A DNA stretch of 64,000 nt, taken from NCBI RefSeq assembly GCF_014646115.1, contig NZ_BMMV01000001.1:62001-126000 (forward strand), read 5' to 3'. The translations under genes and the position numbers were made by a program. Every line of letters starts with the position of its first letter. The stretch's first letter is position 1. Positions 63,566-64,000 of the stretch are shown here, piece by piece. Source of the DNA: Streptomyces camponoticapitis. GTDB lineage: Bacteria; Actinomycetota; Actinomycetes; Streptomycetales; Streptomycetaceae. The notes under the pieces were generated by a model. It had not been told where the DNA came from. It was given only the letters and a program-made list of their open reading frames with translations, and searched no databases.

Positions 63566-63587
63566 ATCCAAAATCCTGGTTACTGTC
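63566..63587 (+). promoter_or_regulatory. Second copy of the 22-bp promoter element
   Basis: Identical at 21 of 22 positions to 62517-62538 and containing the same -10, TACTGT (63581-63586); the -35 position reads TGCTCA, weaker than the first copy. The PRD gene starts 23 bases after it, with AAGGAG and AAGGG in between. Confidence 0.75.
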
Positions 63588-63610
63588 GTATCGAAGGAGA
63601 AGGGACCACC

Positions 63611-63997
63611 ATGGACGACCAGCTCGCTCTGCGTATCCAGCTCTTCCGTGAGGGCGGCCAAGTCCGGCCCGAGGCCGCCGCGTTCGTGACGGCCGAGCTG
63701 GACGCCCTGGCCGCCGAGGGCCGCACTGTGACAGAAGAGACAGCCGGCACACTCACCAGCCATCTCATGATGGCTCTTACCAGGCTGCTCAACGGCGAGT
63801 CGATCGCGGAATTCCCCACCGACTCCGAGGTCGCCGCGGAGCTCGCCGGACATCCGGACGCGGTGGCACGGGCGCGCGCCGTCTCCGCACGAGCGGCCTC
63901 GGAACTCGGCGCGCCCCTTCCCGACTCCGAGATCAACTTCCTCGGACTGCATCTCGCCCTGCTCGACCAGAACTCGCCCCCACGTCACGAGACATGA
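63611..63997 (+). CDS. Single PRD-domain protein (YhfY-like)
   Basis: A 128-residue protein consisting of one PTS-regulation domain: TSHLMMALTRLLNG with the first conserved His and FLGLHLALL with the second. Length and position after a YhfZ-like regulator match YhfY of the E. coli yhf cluster. PRDs are normally phosphorylated by PTS proteins, but no PTS gene or DNA-binding domain is attached here. Probably the first gene of an operon that continues beyond the window. Start ATG has AAGGG 6 bases upstream. Confidence 0.78.
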   Translation: MDDQLALRIQLFREGGQVRPEAAAFVTAELDALAAEGRTVTEETAGTLTSHLMMALTRLLNGESIAEFPTDSEVAAELAGHPDAVARARAVSARAASELGAPLPDSEINFLGLHLALLDQNSPPRHET

Positions 63998-64000
63998 GAA

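Overview
The window is very GC-rich, its genes are closely packed and often overlap by 1 to 4 bases, and GTG or TTG starts are common. It carries the sporulation sigma factor WhiG, four tandem type I signal peptidases, and secreted chitinase and beta-1,3-glucanase genes. All of this points to a Streptomyces chromosome, and the gene order resembles the core chromosome of that genus. No insertion sequence, prophage, CRISPR array, tRNA or rRNA was seen.

Left part (1-36 kb). The window opens with the end of an isoprenoid/envelope block on the minus strand (a site-2 protease cut by the window edge, dxr, a lipoprotein) and a GH64 glucanase under a LacI-type palindrome. From about 4 to 33 kb lies what reads as a dispersed polyamine and GABA utilisation region. 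It holds a putrescine ABC importer (potD-potA-potB-potC) in one operon with an aminobutyraldehyde-type dehydrogenase and an FAD amine oxidase. It also has a second such dehydrogenase divergent from an Lrp regulator and a class III aminotransferase, plus gabT, a succinate-semialdehyde-type dehydrogenase and a PucR regulator. Together these could take putrescine through (gamma-glutamyl-)aminobutyraldehyde and GABA to succinate. Set among them are an acyl-CoA dehydrogenase, a chitinase with a DasR-like promoter, a membrane ATPase of unknown role, a NADAR protein, a deaminase probably of the futalosine menaquinone pathway, and a GDPD phosphodiesterase.

Middle (33-41 kb). A degenerate ABC ATPase/permease pair and a LOG-family protein are followed by a thiamine importer (thiB-thiP-thiQ). 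That importer sits behind a TPP riboswitch, and its Shine-Dalgarno sequence can be folded into a hairpin.

Right part (40-60 kb, minus strand). This is a conserved information-processing block: rlmN, cdsA, frr, pyrH, tsf, rpsB, then (past a plus-strand M23-like protein) a TetR regulator, whiG, dprA, a ComM-type ATPase, yraN, a DUF2469 protein, a NUDIX hydrolase, sipZ-sipY-sipX-sipW, rplS, trmD, rimM, khpA and rpsP.

Right edge (60-64 kb). After a SprT-like protein and a methyltransferase, the window ends in the first two genes of what looks like a yhf-type operon (a YhfZ-like regulator and a PRD-domain protein). Each is preceded by an almost identical 22-bp element built into its promoter, and the first gene appears to be leaderless. 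This is the most promising candidate for an undescribed system; most of its genes would lie beyond the window.
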